Shown in pieces: positions 1 to 8,561 of a DNA stretch of 64,000 nt (positions are counted from its first letter, which is position 1; each line of letters starts with the position of its first letter). A program made the position numbers and the translations under genes. Under the pieces are notes generated by a model that had not been told where the DNA came from, searched no databases, and saw nothing but the letters and a program-made list of their open reading frames with translations. The DNA comes from Sorangium aterium (lineage in GTDB: Bacteria; Myxococcota_A; Polyangia; Polyangiales; Polyangiaceae): NCBI RefSeq assembly GCF_028368935.1, contig NZ_JAQNDK010000003.1, positions 496,001 to 560,000 on the forward strand. Reading direction: 5' to 3'.

Positions 1-79
1 GCGGCGTGGTCGCGGCCGCAGCGCTCGTGGGTCGGGCGGCGGGCTATGCTCGCCGGCTCACCTCGCCGTGACGGCGATC

Positions 80-199
80 TCACCCGTGGTGTGACTTGCC
101 CTGGCCGCGGTAGCGCTTCCAGTGATGTCGCTTGTTCTTGTTCTTCGGCCTGCTGTTGTTGGACAGGCCGATAGACGTCTTCTTCGTGTGCACGGACAT
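80..199 (-). CDS. Small basic hypothetical protein (39 aa)
   Basis: This short reading frame begins with ATG at 199 and ends in TGA at 80-82. The product is dominated by Lys, Arg, Asn and His in its second half (...NNSRPKNKNKRHHWKRYRGQGK...), which is not the Ala/Arg/Pro/Gly composition of chance frames in this GC-rich DNA. It resembles small ribosome- or nucleic-acid-binding proteins in composition only; I do not recognise a family. No strong Shine-Dalgarno sequence is visible; only a G-rich stretch precedes the ATG. It lies downstream of the ABC transporter operon on the same strand, with about 160 bases between. Confidence 0.45.
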   Translation of the reverse strand: MSVHTKKTSIGLSNNSRPKNKNKRHHWKRYRGQGKSHHG

Positions 200-359
200 G
201 GCCCCGTCATGGCGCCGCGACGGGGCGGGCGACAGGGGTCACGAGCTCCGGCGCTGCTCAGGCCGGACCGCCGGGCTGAGGAGGCGATAACCCTCCCTGA
301 TGGTCAAGGGCGGGGCGCTTCTGGCGACTTGCCGGTTCGTCCCCCGATCGCCGAAGAGC

Positions 360-1475
360 TCAGACGCTCTCGCGATCGGGCGCTCGCGCGGCGGGCGACT
401 CCGCTGCGCCGACCGCCGCGGCCGCCTGCAGGCTCGGCGCCGCCTCGGCGGCGCCCGCGGAGGCATGCCGGATGCGCCGCTTCGTCTGCACCATGTGCAC
501 GATCTGGTCGAGGATCACGGCGACGAGGATCACGGCGCCGATGATGATGAAGGTCCAGTTCGGGTCCAGGCGCCAGATGCGTTGAATGCGGTCAGCGTCC
601 TGGTACGGCAGCTGGAACATATTGATGCCGTTGTCGATGACGCGCATCACCGCGGAGCCGATGATGATGCCGAGCACCGTGCCTTCACCCCCGCGAAGCG
701 AGCAGCCGCCGAGCACGGCCGCGGCGATCGCATACATCTCGTACGCGATGCCGACCTGCTGCGACATCTGCCCGATGTACGAGGCGTAACAGACGCCGGC
801 CACGCCGCCGAGGCCCGCCGAGATCACATAGGTAGACGTCTCCACCCGCCTCACGTTGATGCCGGAGTACTCGGCCGCGTCGCGGTTGCCGCCGATCGCA
901 TAAACGTAACGGCCGAACACCGTGAAGTGCAGCGCATAGGTCGCCACGGCGCTCACGGCGAGGAACATCAGGAGCGGGTACGGGACGAGCGCGTCGCTCC
1001 CGCTCTTGAGCAGCCCGCCGTTCGCGAGGGCGAGCAGCGGCGAGCCACCGAGGCTCAGGGTGCCCCCCTGGGCGATGGTCTGCGAGACGCCGCGCAAGAA
1101 CAACATGCCGCCGAGCGTGACGATGAACGGCTGCAGCTTGAGCCGCGTGATCAACAAGCCCTGGCCGAGGCCGATCAGCAGCGCCACGCCGAGCGCCACC
1201 GGAATGCCGATCCACAGCGGGTAGCCCAGGCCGCCGATCTGGGTCGACGAGAGCTTGGCGATGAGGACGCCCGTCAGGCCGATCACGGACCCGATCGACA
1301 GATCGATGCCGCCGGCGATGATGACGAACCCGATGCCCATCGCGAAGATCCCGAGCATCGAGATCTGCCGCAGGGTGTTGATCGAGTTCGACTGCCCGAG
1401 GAAATCCGGGTTCGAGATGTAGAGGCCCAGACACATCACGACGAGCGCGATGGTCATCCCGAGCTCACGCCTCAC
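360..1475 (-). CDS. Sugar ABC transporter permease (RbsC-like)
   Basis: This is the membrane permease of a carbohydrate ABC importer of the ribose/xylose/galactose type (BPD_transp_2 family). It is 371 aa, with many hydrophobic helices and the family segment IAGGIDLSIGSVIGLTG near residue 55-70. A charged, Ala-rich cytoplasmic tail of about 40 residues follows the last helix and is not needed for the fold. The start is GTG at 1475, overlapping the stop of the ATPase gene by four bases (GTGA), which implies translational coupling. It is the last gene of the three-gene importer operon. The sugar is not readable from the sequence; a shared operator with the GH43 gene at 32347-34092 suggests a plant-cell-wall pentose. 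Confidence 0.9.
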   Translation of the reverse strand: MRRELGMTIALVVMCLGLYISNPDFLGQSNSINTLRQISMLGIFAMGIGFVIIAGGIDLSIGSVIGLTGVLIAKLSSTQIGGLGYPLWIGIPVALGVALLIGLGQGLLITRLKLQPFIVTLGGMLFLRGVSQTIAQGGTLSLGGSPLLALANGGLLKSGSDALVPYPLLMFLAVSAVATYALHFTVFGRYVYAIGGNRDAAEYSGINVRRVETSTYVISAGLGGVAGVCYASYIGQMSQQVGIAYEMYAIAAAVLGGCSLRGGEGTVLGIIIGSAVMRVIDNGINMFQLPYQDADRIQRIWRLDPNWTFIIIGAVILVAVILDQIVHMVQTKRRIRHASAGAAEAAPSLQAAAAVGAAESPAARAPDRESV

Positions 1476-3010
1476 GACAGAGCCTCCTTTTCCGCGTGGC
1501 CCGTCATCAAGGTCGCGATCCGCTCCTGGCTGAGCCGTTCCCGCGGCAGCACGCCCTTGATGCGTCGCTCGTGCATGACGGCGACGCGATCGCTCATTCC
1601 GATGATCTCTTCCATGTCCGAGCTGACCATCAAGATCGTGATGCCTTCATCCGCGAGGGCGGCCATGTGGCGGTAGATCTCGGCTTTGGCGCCGACGTCG
1701 ATGCCCCGCGTCGGCTCGTCCAGGATGAGCACGCGCGGGTTCATGGCCAGCCATTTCCCGAGCACCACCTTCTGCTGGTTTCCGCCGGAGAGGTTCACGA
1801 CGGGCTGACGAATGCCGGGCGTCTTCGTCCTCAAGCGCTCCACCTCCGATTCGGCGATCCGGCGCTCCGTCTCCCTGTTCAAGAAGCCCCAGCGGCCGTA
1901 GCTGCCGATGTTGGGCAGGGAGGTGTTCTCTGCGACGCTGAGCGGCAGCACGAGGCCGTGGCGCTTGCGATCCTCCGGCGCCAGGTAGACGCCGCGGTCG
2001 ATGGCATCCCTCGGTCTTCGAGGAGCGAACCCCTTGCCTTCGAGCGTCATGCGTCCCCCGAGCGCCTTCGTCACCCCGAAGATCGTCTGCATGAGCTCCG
2101 TGCGGCCCGAGCCGACCAGGCCGGCGAAGCCGAGGATCTCCCCGCGTCCGGCCGAAAAAGAGACCTGCGCGGGCGCGCCGGGCACGACGAGCCCTTCGAC
2201 CACCAGCACGGGCTCGGTCGATCGACGGGGCCGCCTCTCCGGGAAGTAGTGCGCGCTGAGCTCGCGGCCCACCATCATGGCGACGATCCGTTCGCGCGTC
2301 GCCTCCGCGCGCGTGAGGTCACCGACGTAGCGGCCGTCGCGCAGGACCGTCACCCGGTCCGCCAGCGTCATGACCTCTTCCATCCGGTGCGAGATGTAGA
2401 CGATGCCGATGCCGTCCGCCCGGAGCTTGCGGATGATCCCGAAGAGGTGCTCGGACTCACCGCTCGTGAGCGACGAAGTCGGCTCGTCCATGATGAGGAT
2501 GCGCGCGCTCAGGGCGAGCGCCTTGGCGATCTCGACCATCTGCATCTGGCCGGCGGTCAACGCGGACACCGGGGTCGAGGGCGGGAGCGGCAAGCCCACG
2601 CGCAGGAGCAGCTCCCTGGCGCGGGCGTGCATGTCGCCCTTCGGCAGCGGACGGAGGAGCAGCCCTGTCGCGCCGCCTTCGTTGCCGAGGAAGATGTTGG
2701 CCGCGATGTCCAGGTTTGGCGCCAGCATCAACTCCTGATGGATGAGCGCGATGCCGAGGCGCTTGGCGGCGCGCACGCTCTCGATGGCGACGCTCCTTCC
2801 ATCGATGCGGATCTCGCCCTCATCGGGCTGCAGGGCGCCCCCCAGGATCTTCATGAGCGTGCTCTTGCCGGCGCCGTTCTCGCCCATGAGGGCGAGCACC
2901 TCGCCCGGCTTCAGCGAGAGAGAGACGCCCTGGAGCGCGATCACGCCGGGAAACCGCTTGGTGATCGCGCGCATCGCGAGCAGATCCGGGGCGGACGCTG
3001 TCACGCTCAC
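1472..3010 (-). CDS. Sugar ABC transporter ATP-binding protein (RbsA/XylG-like, double ABC)
   Basis: This cytoplasmic ATPase energises the sugar importer. The 512-aa protein has two fused ABC domains. The first has Walker A GENGAGKST at residues 43-51, a degenerate signature LTAGQ near 150 and Walker B ILIMDEPTSSLT near 170. The second has a degenerate Walker A (GLVGSGRTEL, near 295), a good LSGGNQQK signature near 408 and Walker B VLILDEPTRGIDVG near 430. One competent and one degenerate site is normal for the RbsA/MglA/XylG class. The start is GTG at 3010 and overlaps the binding-protein stop (GTGA). It belongs to the operon led by the binding lipoprotein. Confidence 0.93.
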   Translation of the reverse strand: MSVTASAPDLLAMRAITKRFPGVIALQGVSLSLKPGEVLALMGENGAGKSTLMKILGGALQPDEGEIRIDGRSVAIESVRAAKRLGIALIHQELMLAPNLDIAANIFLGNEGGATGLLLRPLPKGDMHARARELLLRVGLPLPPSTPVSALTAGQMQMVEIAKALALSARILIMDEPTSSLTSGESEHLFGIIRKLRADGIGIVYISHRMEEVMTLADRVTVLRDGRYVGDLTRAEATRERIVAMMVGRELSAHYFPERRPRRSTEPVLVVEGLVVPGAPAQVSFSAGRGEILGFAGLVGSGRTELMQTIFGVTKALGGRMTLEGKGFAPRRPRDAIDRGVYLAPEDRKRHGLVLPLSVAENTSLPNIGSYGRWGFLNRETERRIAESEVERLRTKTPGIRQPVVNLSGGNQQKVVLGKWLAMNPRVLILDEPTRGIDVGAKAEIYRHMAALADEGITILMVSSDMEEIIGMSDRVAVMHERRIKGVLPRERLSQERIATLMTGHAEKEALS

Positions 3011-4026
3011 TTCTTCATTTCAGCGAGCTGCTGTTTGAAGGCCGCCACGTTGGTCTTTTCGATCACGTCGATGCCGGTGTCGATGCTCTTGTTGGCCGGG
3101 ATCTGCGCCTTCGCCGTGTCGGGCTTGACCGAGAGCTCATGCGCCCACTTGCTCGCCAGGTAACCGAACTGAAACGGCTTCTGGACGACCGTGGCCGAGA
3201 TCGTGCCGTTCTCGATGGCCGTGAGCGTCTCCTGTTCCTCGTCGAACACCGCTGCGAGGACCTTCCCCTTCTTCCCGAGCGCCTCGATGGCCGCCGCGAT
3301 GGCGGGGCCGTTGTAGGACCACAGGCCTGCGACGAGCTTCAGGTCCGGGTGCGCGTTGATGATGTCCTCCACGTTGGAGCGCGCCTTCGCGCGGTCGGTG
3401 TTGTCCTCCCGCTTGTCGACGATCTCGATGTTCTTGCCGGCGATCGCGTCCTGGATGCCTTGCAGGCGCTGCTTCGCGTTGTCCGCGGAGAGCGTGCCGA
3501 CGAACACGGCCATCTTACCGCCTTCCGGGAGGAGCTTCACGATATAGGCGCCGAGCGCCTTGCCGGCCTCGTGGTTGTTGGTGCCGATGTAGAGCAGTCG
3601 GCTCGACGCCGGGGCGTCCGAGTCGAACGTGATGAGCTTGCTCTTCTCGGCCACCTTGTTGAGCACCGGGACCTGATCGGCCGGCGCGATGGCGCTCACG
3701 GCGATGGCGTCGTAGCCCTGACTCGAGAGGTTTTCGAGGATCTGGTTCTGCTCCTCCGTGGTGCCGTTCGACGGCATCTTCACGTCGACCTGAACCTTGC
3801 TTTCTTGCTCGTATTTCCGGACGCCCGCCTGAGCGATCTTCCAGAACTCGGACGCGTTGTTGGTGACGAAGGCGAGCTTGACGACCTTCGGCTTCGAGCC
3901 GCCGCCCTCGGCTGGCGCGGCGCCCGTCCCCTCGCTCTTCTCGTTGCACCCCGTCATCGCGAGCAGCCCCAACAGGAAGGGCGCTACGACCGCCCAACCC
4001 TTGCCCCAGGACTTCGTCTCTTTCAC
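3007..4026 (-). CDS. Sugar-binding lipoprotein of ABC importer (Peripla_BP_4 type)
   Basis: This is the extracytoplasmic receptor that delivers the sugar to the permease. The 339-aa product has a lipoprotein signal ending LLAMTGC, with Cys27 the predicted lipidated residue, then a Gly/Pro linker. The mature part is a two-lobed periplasmic binding protein (VKLAFVTNNASEFWKIAQAG...; VDKREDNTDRAKA; the Walker-like hinge region near AVFDEEQETL), as in ribose/xylose/galactose receptors. The start is GTG at 4026, preceded by AAGGAG eight bases upstream. It is the first gene of the operon and is read from the operator-containing promoter at 4251-4279, leaving a leader of roughly 215 bases. Confidence 0.92.
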   Translation of the reverse strand: MKETKSWGKGWAVVAPFLLGLLAMTGCNEKSEGTGAAPAEGGGSKPKVVKLAFVTNNASEFWKIAQAGVRKYEQESKVQVDVKMPSNGTTEEQNQILENLSSQGYDAIAVSAIAPADQVPVLNKVAEKSKLITFDSDAPASSRLLYIGTNNHEAGKALGAYIVKLLPEGGKMAVFVGTLSADNAKQRLQGIQDAIAGKNIEIVDKREDNTDRAKARSNVEDIINAHPDLKLVAGLWSYNGPAIAAAIEALGKKGKVLAAVFDEEQETLTAIENGTISATVVQKPFQFGYLASKWAHELSVKPDTAKAQIPANKSIDTGIDVIEKTNVAAFKQQLAEMKK

Positions 4027-4586
4027 GGCTGGTCTCCTTGCTGATTCACTTCAAGAACGTGTTGACATCACGCGTGGCGTCGCCCTTACCCGGCCGTTGT
4101 CCCCGTGATCTGCCGCAAATCTGGCGGCGCGTCTTTCCACAGTGCGCCCCGTTGGCTGGGGTCTACCCTCCGCGTGCCTGGAGGCCGAACCACTCCTTGG
4201 TCTTTACCATCGGAGTGGATCTGGAGGACAAAGGATGCCCGCTGGAATGCATTGTGAACGTTCACATTTTCGGTGTCAACTCCGATCGGAGGGCGCTGAG
4301 CGCGCGGGACGTCACGGGTTAAGGCTGATCGAAGAATTGTCAGGGCACGGGAACGCGGTCGCCCTGTGCGATCAGGGGCGTTGCGCCTGCCGAAGGCGCG
4401 CAGGGTCTGCGACTCAGCACATCGAGCATGGGCTGAGATGACGGCGCCGGGGGATTTCTGTAGATTAGCAGGAAATATGCCTGTCTTCCGGTACGTGCGT
4501 TGGCGACCTTTGCGCAGCGTGTGATAGGTTGGTGCGATTCGAACATATTTGTCTTGCGACATTGGCTTGAGCGCGCGGAGGTGCCT
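4027..4586. other. Divergent intergenic region
   Basis: This 560-base region separates the minus-strand importer operon from the plus-strand DUF1566 gene. Apart from the importer promoter/operator at 4251-4279 I see no gene. Long frames across it are opposite-strand shadows. A promoter for the plus-strand gene should lie near 4490-4570, where the DNA becomes more AT-rich, but no convincing boxes could be fixed. Confidence 0.6.
4251..4279 (-). promoter_or_regulatory. Promoter with embedded operator for the sugar importer operon
   Basis: On the minus strand a perfect TTGACA (plus-strand 4274-4279) is followed by a 17-bp spacer and CACAAT (4251-4256). The perfect 14-bp palindrome TGTGAACGTTCACA (4253-4266) fills the spacer and overlaps the -10 box. 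A central CG within AACGTT is typical of LacI-family operators. Bound repressor would occlude polymerase. The same arrangement occurs before the GH43 gene at 34223-34251. Confidence 0.75.
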
Positions 4587-5891
4587 GTGAATCGAAGCAA
4601 GCGGTGGGTCGTTGACGCGACCTGGGTGATGTCCATCCCCGCGGCGCGTGCCCGGACGGGGGTCGCGCTCGGCGTGGTGCTCGCGGCCGCGGCGTGCGGC
4701 GAGGAGGGCGGCGACCGCGGTGCGATCGCGGGGAGCGGCGGGTGGGGGGCGGGCGGCGCGCTCGCGACAGGCGGAGCCTCGGAGACGGGTGCCGGGGTCG
4801 GCGGCGCGGAGAGCACCGCGAGCGGCGACGCGCCGGGGGACGGGGGAGCGGAGAGCACCGCGAGCGGCGGCGCGGGGAGCGCCGCGAGCGGGGGCGCGCC
4901 GGGGGACGGCGGAGCGGCCGGGGAGGGCGGTGGGCCGGGCAGCGGGGGCGCGGGCGGAGCGAGCGACACCTGCAGCAGGGCCGCTGCCTGCGGGACGCAC
5001 AAGTGGGCGTGCTGGCCCATGCCCAACCCGGCGGGCAGCGGCCTGCCCAACCCCGCGAGCTACACCGATGTGGGGGGCGGCGTGGTGCGCGACAACGTCA
5101 CATGCCTCGAATGGCAAGAAGCCCCTCCTTCCGAGGCATACACGTGGGAGCAGGCGATCGGCTATTGCGACGGCCTGACGCTCGGCGGGTTCTCCGACTG
5201 GCGCCTTCCCACGCGCATCGAGATGACGTCGATCGTCGACTTCACCCGGAGCCCGGCCATCGACAGGGGCGCTTTCCCGGGGGCGCGCGGGGGCTTCCAC
5301 AAGACATCGTCCGACTGGATCCTCACCATCCGGCAGGCCGGCGCCGGCGCGGGGCGCGACTATGCCTGGGCCTTCAACCTCAGCGACGGGATCGTCAGCA
5401 ACGCCTACTCCAAGGCGACAGCGGCGAGCCTGCGCTGCGTGCGAGGCAACGGCGATGGGGAGGCGCCGAGCAGCCCGGCCGTGGCCCCGCCCGACCAGTA
5501 CACCGTCGTGTCGCCCGGCGAGGTGATGGACAGGTACACGGGCCTCGTCTGGCAACAGGGGTATTCGCCGGCCACGATGGCCTGGGCGGAGGCGGAGGGC
5601 TACTGCGCGACGCTCGATCTCAACGGCCACGCGTGGCGCCTGCCCAGCATCCGGGAGCTCGCGACCCTCGTCGACGAGGCGCAGGTGGCGCCGTCGATCA
5701 ACCGCACGATGTTCCCCGACACGCAATACGGCTCCCGCAGCAACGACTGGTACTGGAGCTCCCACGCGGCCGTGGGGAACGCCGCGGCGGCCTGGGCGCT
5801 CAATTTCGACGACGGCTTCACCGGGTTCAACGCGGGAGAGAGCGGCAAGTGGAACTATTTCACGGCCGCGTGGGTGAAGTGCGTGCGCTGA
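4587..5891 (+). CDS. Lipoprotein with two DUF1566 domains
   Basis: This is a predicted surface or periplasmic lipoprotein of unknown role. GTG at 4587 is chosen because GGAGG lies five bases upstream (4577-4581); it gives 434 aa with a signal ending LAAAACGEE. A Gly/Ala/Ser linker made of near-repeats of GGAESTASG follows for about 90 residues. Two tandem DUF1566 (Lcl C-terminal-type) domains come next. Each has the Trp/Cys pattern typical of that family: LEWQ...YCDGL...DWRLPTRIE...AFNLSDG...LRCVRG, then LVWQQ...YCATL...WRLPSIREL...ALNFDDG...KCVR. In myxobacteria such domains sit in secreted proteins of unknown, possibly adhesive, function. Confidence 0.82.
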   Translation: MNRSKRWVVDATWVMSIPAARARTGVALGVVLAAAACGEEGGDRGAIAGSGGWGAGGALATGGASETGAGVGGAESTASGDAPGDGGAESTASGGAGSAASGGAPGDGGAAGEGGGPGSGGAGGASDTCSRAAACGTHKWACWPMPNPAGSGLPNPASYTDVGGGVVRDNVTCLEWQEAPPSEAYTWEQAIGYCDGLTLGGFSDWRLPTRIEMTSIVDFTRSPAIDRGAFPGARGGFHKTSSDWILTIRQAGAGAGRDYAWAFNLSDGIVSNAYSKATAASLRCVRGNGDGEAPSSPAVAPPDQYTVVSPGEVMDRYTGLVWQQGYSPATMAWAEAEGYCATLDLNGHAWRLPSIRELATLVDEAQVAPSINRTMFPDTQYGSRSNDWYWSSHAAVGNAAAAWALNFDDGFTGFNAGESGKWNYFTAAWVKCVR

Positions 5892-5927
5892 GGGCGCAGG
5901 CGCGGCTGGGTCGGTCCGTCCCGGGAG

Positions 5928-7466
5928 ATGGCCGGCGCCGCCGCGCCTCGTTTCGGTGGCGCGCTGCCTCCAGCGTCGGATAGCGTGGCTCGGGTGAGCC
6001 CGAGCACACCGCCGGCGCGCCCTCGCCTCGCCGCCCACGTGCTCGCGCGGCGCCACCTGGTCGGCGAGGAGGAGCGCGTCATCCTCCACGATGCCCGCAC
6101 GGGGCAGCTGCTCCAGCTCGGCCCGCGGGAGTGGGTCCTGCTCTCCGCGGCCGACGGGACGCGCGACGTCGAGGGCATCGTCATCGCGGCGGCCCGCGAG
6201 GGCGCGCACGCGCGTGTGCCCGCGGCGCAGGCGTTCTTCGCGGAGCTCCACGCCGCGGGGCTGCTCGGAGCGGACGACGCCGGCGAGGACGCGGCGCGCT
6301 CCGGGTCCACGGCGGCCGCGGCCGCCGCGGCGCCCGCGCTCGACCCGGGGGAGCGCGATCCCCGCGAGCGCCGGCTGGAGGTGCTGCCCGACTTCAGCCT
6401 GCACTGCGACGGCCGCGGGAGCTGCTGCCGGATCTACGCCTCGATCCTCTTCGATCCCGAGGAGGCGGCGCGGGCGCGGGCATTGCGGCCCGATGTGCTG
6501 AGCGGGGGCGCGCGCCACGAGCGGGCCTTCACGCCGGAGCGCGGGACGTGGCCGTGCGCAGCCTCCGTCGTGGCGATGCGGGACGGGCGGTGCGCCTACC
6601 TCGAGGGCGAGGGGCGCTGCTCGCTCCACGCGAGGGGCGGGCCCGAGGCCAAGCCGCTCGGGTGCCGCACCTTCCCGACCAGCTTCGTCGACGACGGCGA
6701 GTCGGTGCGCGTCTCGGTCGCCGTGGAGTGCGCCTGCGTGCTGGCCAGCGTGGGCCGCCCCGGCGGCGCGCCGCTGCTCGATCCGCGGCTCGTCACGCGG
6801 GGGGATCTGGACGAGCGCATCGATGTCGCCCGGCTGCCGGGCCGCGCGCAGGTGGCGCCCGGCGCGACCGCCTCCCGCGCGGAGGTCGTCGCCTGGTCGC
6901 GGCGCCTCGCCGCGGCAGCGCCCCCGCCCGACGTCGCCGCGGGCCTCTTCTCGCTCGCCGCCGCGCTCGAGGCCGAGGGCCTCGCCGAGGGGGCGATCGC
7001 GCGCTTCGAGCGGCCCGATCCGCTGGATCCGGCGGCGCTCGCGCCCTGGCTCGCCGCGCTCCACGGCCGCGCGGCGCGGCGGGCGCGCGAGGACGCCGCC
7101 TGGCGGAGCGAGCGGGACCTCGCGCGGTGGGCCACGCGGTGGATCGCGGACGCGACGCTGGCGCTGGCCGAGCCTGACCTGCTCGGCGCGCTGCTCCTCG
7201 CGCCCGTGCCCGCGCGCGTGGGCGACCGCGAGCGCTTCACCCTCCGCGCGGCCTTGCACGGCCACCGCCTGCTCGGCGCGCTGCCGCTCTCGCTCGCGCT
7301 CCGCGATCGCGCCGTGCGGCTCGTCGTGGCCCGGGCGCTGCCGGCGGTCGTCGACGGGGAGGGCGCGGACGACCCGGCCTGCGCCGAGCCGATCGCGCTC
7401 GTGGAGGCGACGCTGCGAGGCCACGGCCTCGACGCGTACGCCGCCGAGGCGGCCACGGCCGGGTGA
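5928..7466 (+). CDS. PqqD-like/YkgJ-type cysteine-cluster protein
   Basis: The protein (512 aa from ATG 5928; GTG 5994 is a possible later start) has an N-terminal segment of about 75 residues resembling a PqqD-like winged helix (HLVGEEERVILHDARTGQLLQLGPREW). A CxxCxxCC-type cluster of the YkgJ/FliB family follows: CDGRGSCC near residue 160, then DGRCAYLEGEGRCSLH and GCRTFPTSF. These cysteines would bind a metal, probably Fe-S or zinc. The remaining C-terminal half is Ala/Arg-rich and helical with no recognised domain. It could act in protein or peptide modification, since PqqD modules bind peptides. It lies 63 bases before the DUF2169 gene on the same strand. The substrate is unknown. Confidence 0.7.
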   Translation: MAGAAAPRFGGALPPASDSVARVSPSTPPARPRLAAHVLARRHLVGEEERVILHDARTGQLLQLGPREWVLLSAADGTRDVEGIVIAAAREGAHARVPAAQAFFAELHAAGLLGADDAGEDAARSGSTAAAAAAAPALDPGERDPRERRLEVLPDFSLHCDGRGSCCRIYASILFDPEEAARARALRPDVLSGGARHERAFTPERGTWPCAASVVAMRDGRCAYLEGEGRCSLHARGGPEAKPLGCRTFPTSFVDDGESVRVSVAVECACVLASVGRPGGAPLLDPRLVTRGDLDERIDVARLPGRAQVAPGATASRAEVVAWSRRLAAAAPPPDVAAGLFSLAAALEAEGLAEGAIARFERPDPLDPAALAPWLAALHGRAARRAREDAAWRSERDLARWATRWIADATLALAEPDLLGALLLAPVPARVGDRERFTLRAALHGHRLLGALPLSLALRDRAVRLVVARALPAVVDGEGADDPACAEPIALVEATLRGHGLDAYAAEAATAG

Positions 7467-7529
7467 TCGCGTGCGCCTCCTCGAACTCGGAGAGACATCG
7501 GCTCCGATCCTGTCGATAATGCGCCCGCG

Positions 7530-8561
7530 ATGAGCCAGCCCCCGCTCGACAACAAGACGGACTTCGCCGCGCACCCACAGCTGCTCGTCGATCGGGACGG
7601 CGAGCAGCTGGTCACGATCGTCAAGGCGAGCTTCGAGCTCCAGGGCGACGGCAGCCTCGAGCTCGCGCCCCCCGAGCGCACGCGCGGGGTCCGCCTCGCC
7701 GACCTGCCCTGGGAGGAGAAGAAGCCCGAGAGCGTCGCGTACCCCGCCGACGTCTGCCTGTTCAAGCCGGCGACCGACGTGATCTTCGTGGCCACGGCGT
7801 ACGCGCCGAACGGCAAGGCGGTGCCGTCCTTCGACGTGCGCGTCGAGGTGGGCCCGCTCAAGAAATCGCTCGTCGTGTTCGGCAAGCGGCTCTGGGTGGA
7901 CAAGGGCGCCGCCCTCACCGCGCCTTCGCCCATCGAGCAGATCGACATGCGCTACGACCACGCCTGGGGCGGGCGGGACGACGACGATCCCGCGGCGCCG
8001 CTCGAGGAGCCGCGCAACCCGATCGGCACGGGCGTCACGCGCGCGCCGGCCTCGCTCACCCACCAGCCGGCGCCGGCCATCGAGGATCCCTCGTACCCGA
8101 TCCGGACCGCGAAGACCGGGCCGCCGCCCGCCGGGATCGGGGTCGTCGGCCGGCACTGGGAGCCGCGCCGCGCGTACGCCGGGACGTACGACGCCGCGTG
8201 GCGGGAGAACCGCGCGCCGCTCCTGCCCGAGGACTTCGACCACCGCTTCAACCTCTGCGCCTCGCCGGGCCTCATCGCGGATCCGCCGCTCGCGGGCGGC
8301 GAGCCGGTGCGGGCGCTCAACCTCACGCCCGAGGGGGCGCTCAGCTTCGAGCTCCCGAAGGTGCAGATCGAGATCGAGTTCCACGTGAAGGACCGCGCGC
8401 CGGTCGCCTTCGCGCCCCACCTCGACACAGTGCTCGTCGACCTCTACGCCACCGGCCCGCAGAAGCCGGTGGCCGTCGAGATGGTCTGGCGCGCGCACGT
8501 CAAGGCGCCCCGGCGGATGAAGGACGCGCGCGTGATCGTGCGCGAGCGGGGGCGAGCGTGA
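7530..8561 (+). CDS. DUF2169 domain protein (T6SS accessory)
   Basis: This 343-aa protein matches the DUF2169 pattern throughout: an N-terminal ...QLLVDRDGEQLVTIVKASFEL, a central MRYDHAWGGRD near residue 140, and RNPIGTG followed by PAPAIEDP. DUF2169 proteins are found beside VgrG, PAAR-like or DUF4150 effectors and are thought to load or adapt effectors at the T6SS tip. The gene overlaps the next gene by four bases (GTGA), so the two are probably made together. Three vgrG genes begin about 9 kb downstream on the same strand, consistent with a T6SS-associated role. Confidence 0.85.
   Translation: MSQPPLDNKTDFAAHPQLLVDRDGEQLVTIVKASFELQGDGSLELAPPERTRGVRLADLPWEEKKPESVAYPADVCLFKPATDVIFVATAYAPNGKAVPSFDVRVEVGPLKKSLVVFGKRLWVDKGAALTAPSPIEQIDMRYDHAWGGRDDDDPAAPLEEPRNPIGTGVTRAPASLTHQPAPAIEDPSYPIRTAKTGPPPAGIGVVGRHWEPRRAYAGTYDAAWRENRAPLLPEDFDHRFNLCASPGLIADPPLAGGEPVRALNLTPEGALSFELPKVQIEIEFHVKDRAPVAFAPHLDTVLVDLYATGPQKPVAVEMVWRAHVKAPRRMKDARVIVRERGRA

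Noticed and set aside
259-278. Hairpin (8-bp stem, one mismatch) downstream of the permease gene
   Set aside because: Too weak and too far (about 80 bases) from the stop codon to call a terminator in DNA this GC-rich.
4086-8498. Very long minus-strand open frame (about 1,470 codons) opposite the DUF1566, YkgJ and DUF2169 genes
   Set aside because: Its product is Arg/Ala/His-rich low-complexity sequence mirroring the codon bias of the real genes on the plus strand. It has no domain and crosses several genes.
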